In this document: positions 62,673 to 64,000 of the stretch, one piece after another
Layout: every line of letters starts with the position of its first letter
Numbering within the stretch: the stretch's first letter is position 1
Source: JASSUD01 sp031963045
GTDB taxonomy: Bacteria > Pseudomonadota > Gammaproteobacteria > Burkholderiales > Burkholderiaceae
DNA length: 64,000 nucleotides
Direction of reading: 5' to 3'
Assembly: GCA_031963045.1 (NCBI GenBank)
Contig: JASSUK010000002.1
Location: 1 to 64,000, forward strand
Made by a program: the position numbers and the translations under genes
The notes under the pieces: generated by a model
Database searches by the model: none
The model's input: the letters and a program-made list of their open reading frames with translations, nothing else
Told to the model about the DNA's origin: nothing

Positions 62673-64000
62673 AGAGAGTAATCAGGGAAGCCACATCGCA
62701 GGGGCGCTCTGGCAGGAAGCAGGTGGTCCACACAGCGCACAGGTGATGCAAGAAGATAATGCCTCCCATTTCTATTGCTTATATGGAAGCGCATTTTCGA
62801 AAGTAGATAATAGTCCTCTAAGTAAAGCGAATTTGAATGCCATTGCGTTAAAAAGTCCTGAACAACTCACTACCCAATTTTGGGGGCAGTATCTATGGAT
62901 ATGCTTTGACAAGGTAGCGCAGCAATTTATCTGTGTCAGTGATCCTAGCAGCCAGTGGGCGGTGTACTGGTCGTGGTCAGCGCGATACGGCTTACTCTTT
63001 TCCGATTCGATTACGTGTTTATATGAAGCCCTTAGTGAGCGTGGTGAGCGCCCGGGGTGGAATACGGCTTTTTTCCCTACCTGGTTGCGTACCGGGTCGG
63101 TACAAAATGGCGATATGCCTTTTGATTCTATCTCTGAACTCCCAGCGGGCTGTGCGGTTATCTGCATGCCGGGGTGCAAACCAGACATCACCCCGATTTG
63201 GGATCCTCTGGCACATACTTCACAGAGCGTGGCACAAGACCCTTTTGACCTGCTAAAAAACTATCTGAGCCTACATATCCCACACACCAGTCAGCCAGTA
63301 CTGGAGCTTTCTGGCGGATTGGAATCCAGCTCGGTTTTGCTAGCCTTGCGCGCGATATCTTCGGCTGAAAGACCATTGACGTGCGCCCATTATTACAACG
63401 CCCAGGTTGCTTCTTCAAATGAACTAGAACATGCGAAAAATGTCGTACAACATGCGCGTGCAAACCTGCATGAAGTCGATATACAGGCGCTGTCCTTCGC
63501 GCCCGCACAAGCCATTCCGCGTATGGCGAAACCACATATTAGATATTGTCTACTCGGGTTCAATCAAGAGTTTGCCAGCCGGCTAGAGCACCAGGAGAAC
63601 ACGCCGCTCATCAGTGGGCATGGCGGAGATGCGCTTTTTCTTGCTCCACCACCTTTTGGTGTGCTGGCAGATGCCATGCTGGGTTTACGCTGGCGGCAGA
63701 TGAGGAAGATTGCGATGGAATTAGCATTGATGCACCGAGCGTCGCTCCCGCAAGTAGCGCATAAGGCTATGCAATCTCTCTTTGTCGCAGATCCTTCTGA
63801 AAATATTAATGGCAACTTTGCACTGTTCGCTGAGGCAGCACACCAGCCAATAAGCAAAGGGCGCGCACATTTGCATCCCTTTATGCAAACCACAAAAATT
63901 CGTCGGCCAGGTAAGTTATATCAACTATTTTTAGCTTTTTTATCACTGGATGATATCCGAGCACCTGCTCACCCTTTCAAGCGCCTTACACATTACCCTT
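62593..64000 (+). CDS. Lasso peptide macrolactam synthetase C (asparagine synthetase-like), partial
   Basis: The frame is open from ATG 62593 to the window edge (over 469 codons). It carries the ATP-pyrophosphatase motif SGGLESS (240-246) and SGHGGDALF (341-349) of the asparagine synthetase B fold. It adenylates the Glu8 side chain and joins it to Gly1. The N-terminal part replaces a glutaminase domain and lacks a Cys nucleophile at position 2, as in McjC/CapC. The start overlaps B, so coupled translation is likely; ATG 62746 is an alternative. A transporter gene (D) is expected beyond the window. Confidence 0.88.
   Translation, partial: MTLLGIVYPPSQDCLIPNRQWQVIRNKESNQGSHIAGALWQEAGGPHSAQVMQEDNASHFYCLYGSAFSKVDNSPLSKANLNAIALKSPEQLTTQFWGQYLWICFDKVAQQFICVSDPSSQWAVYWSWSARYGLLFSDSITCLYEALSERGERPGWNTAFFPTWLRTGSVQNGDMPFDSISELPAGCAVICMPGCKPDITPIWDPLAHTSQSVAQDPFDLLKNYLSLHIPHTSQPVLELSGGLESSSVLLALRAISSAERPLTCAHYYNAQVASSNELEHAKNVVQHARANLHEVDIQALSFAPAQAIPRMAKPHIRYCLLGFNQEFASRLEHQENTPLISGHGGDALFLAPPPFGVLADAMLGLRWRQMRKIAMELALMHRASLPQVAHKAMQSLFVADPSENINGNFALFAEAAHQPISKGRAHLHPFMQTTKIRRPGKLYQLFLAFLSLDDIRAPAHPFKRLTHYP

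Noticed and set aside
1..64000. CRISPR arrays, prophage or integrase genes
   Set aside because: No regularly spaced short repeats and no phage structural or integrase genes were found; the tandem repeats present are coding or part of the MITE-like family.

Overview
The window is a chromosomal segment of a betaproteobacterium, most likely a Burkholderiaceae endofungal endosymbiont of the Mycoavidus / Candidatus Glomeribacter / Mycetohabitans type. That is inferred from Burkholderia-like gene order (fba-purC-purE-purK-tsaC; trpG-trpD-trpC-ung; lptC-lptA-lptB-hpf-ptsN-hprK), moderate GC, eukaryote-like repeat proteins (F-box plus leucine-rich repeats, HEAT-like repeats), a scattered non-coding repeat family, missing operon members, and a lasso peptide locus whose cores resemble burhizin. 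No rRNA or marker gene fixes the species.

Layout. 1-400: end of an IS3-type element and a remnant of an Rpn-type nuclease. 0.4-6.8 kb: tripartite RND efflux operon (minus). 7.2-10.1 kb: dacB and a GDSL esterase (plus). 10.3-15.3 kb: fba-purC-purE-purK-tsaC (minus, tightly coupled). 15.5-18.5 kb: rsmD, coaD, ferredoxin, RNase G (plus). 18.5-22.2 kb: class D beta-lactamase between repeat copies, msbA, fdxA, tRNA-Thr(CGT). 22.4-29.1 kb: accessory region with a HEAT-like protein, rhuM pseudogene, cutA, a membrane/coiled-coil protein, a PqaA-like lipoprotein and an AT-rich orphan. 29.2-33.6 kb: MFS transporter, then rsmI, yraN, diaA/gmhA and dolP. 33.8-36.8 kb: F-box/LRR protein and selO. 36.9-40.3 kb: degenerate copper-chaperone-like protein and a cyanide-insensitive-type bd oxidase with its small DUF2474 subunit. 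40.7-45.8 kb: rlpA, prfA, hemA, ettA. 46.1-49.3 kb: trpGDC and ung. 49.8-53.2 kb: orphan PPxY membrane protein, thioredoxin-like protein, KefB-type antiporter. 53.4-60.6 kb: kdsD, lptCAB, hpf, ptsN, hprK, mutY, nnrD; kdsC and rpoN are absent from their usual slots.

60.7-64.0 kb is the most interesting part: a lasso peptide cluster with two tandem precursor genes (46 codons each, 15-residue cores GGSGQYREAGIGRFM and GGSGQYKEAGVGRFL), a 41-codon stump of the B gene between them left by a ~0.63-kb tandem duplication, a complete B peptidase/leader-binding gene, and a C lactam synthetase gene that runs off the end. Each precursor has a 19-bp hairpin upstream whose arms differ between copies mostly by paired changes, and a second hairpin between precursor and B.

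A repeat family with the core GCATGTTGGGGTTC...ACCACCAACCTACC occurs at six places (10.1, 18.6, 19.65, 32.65, 41.4 and 50.6 kb), usually as inverted pairs, and looks like a non-autonomous mobile element (MITE).
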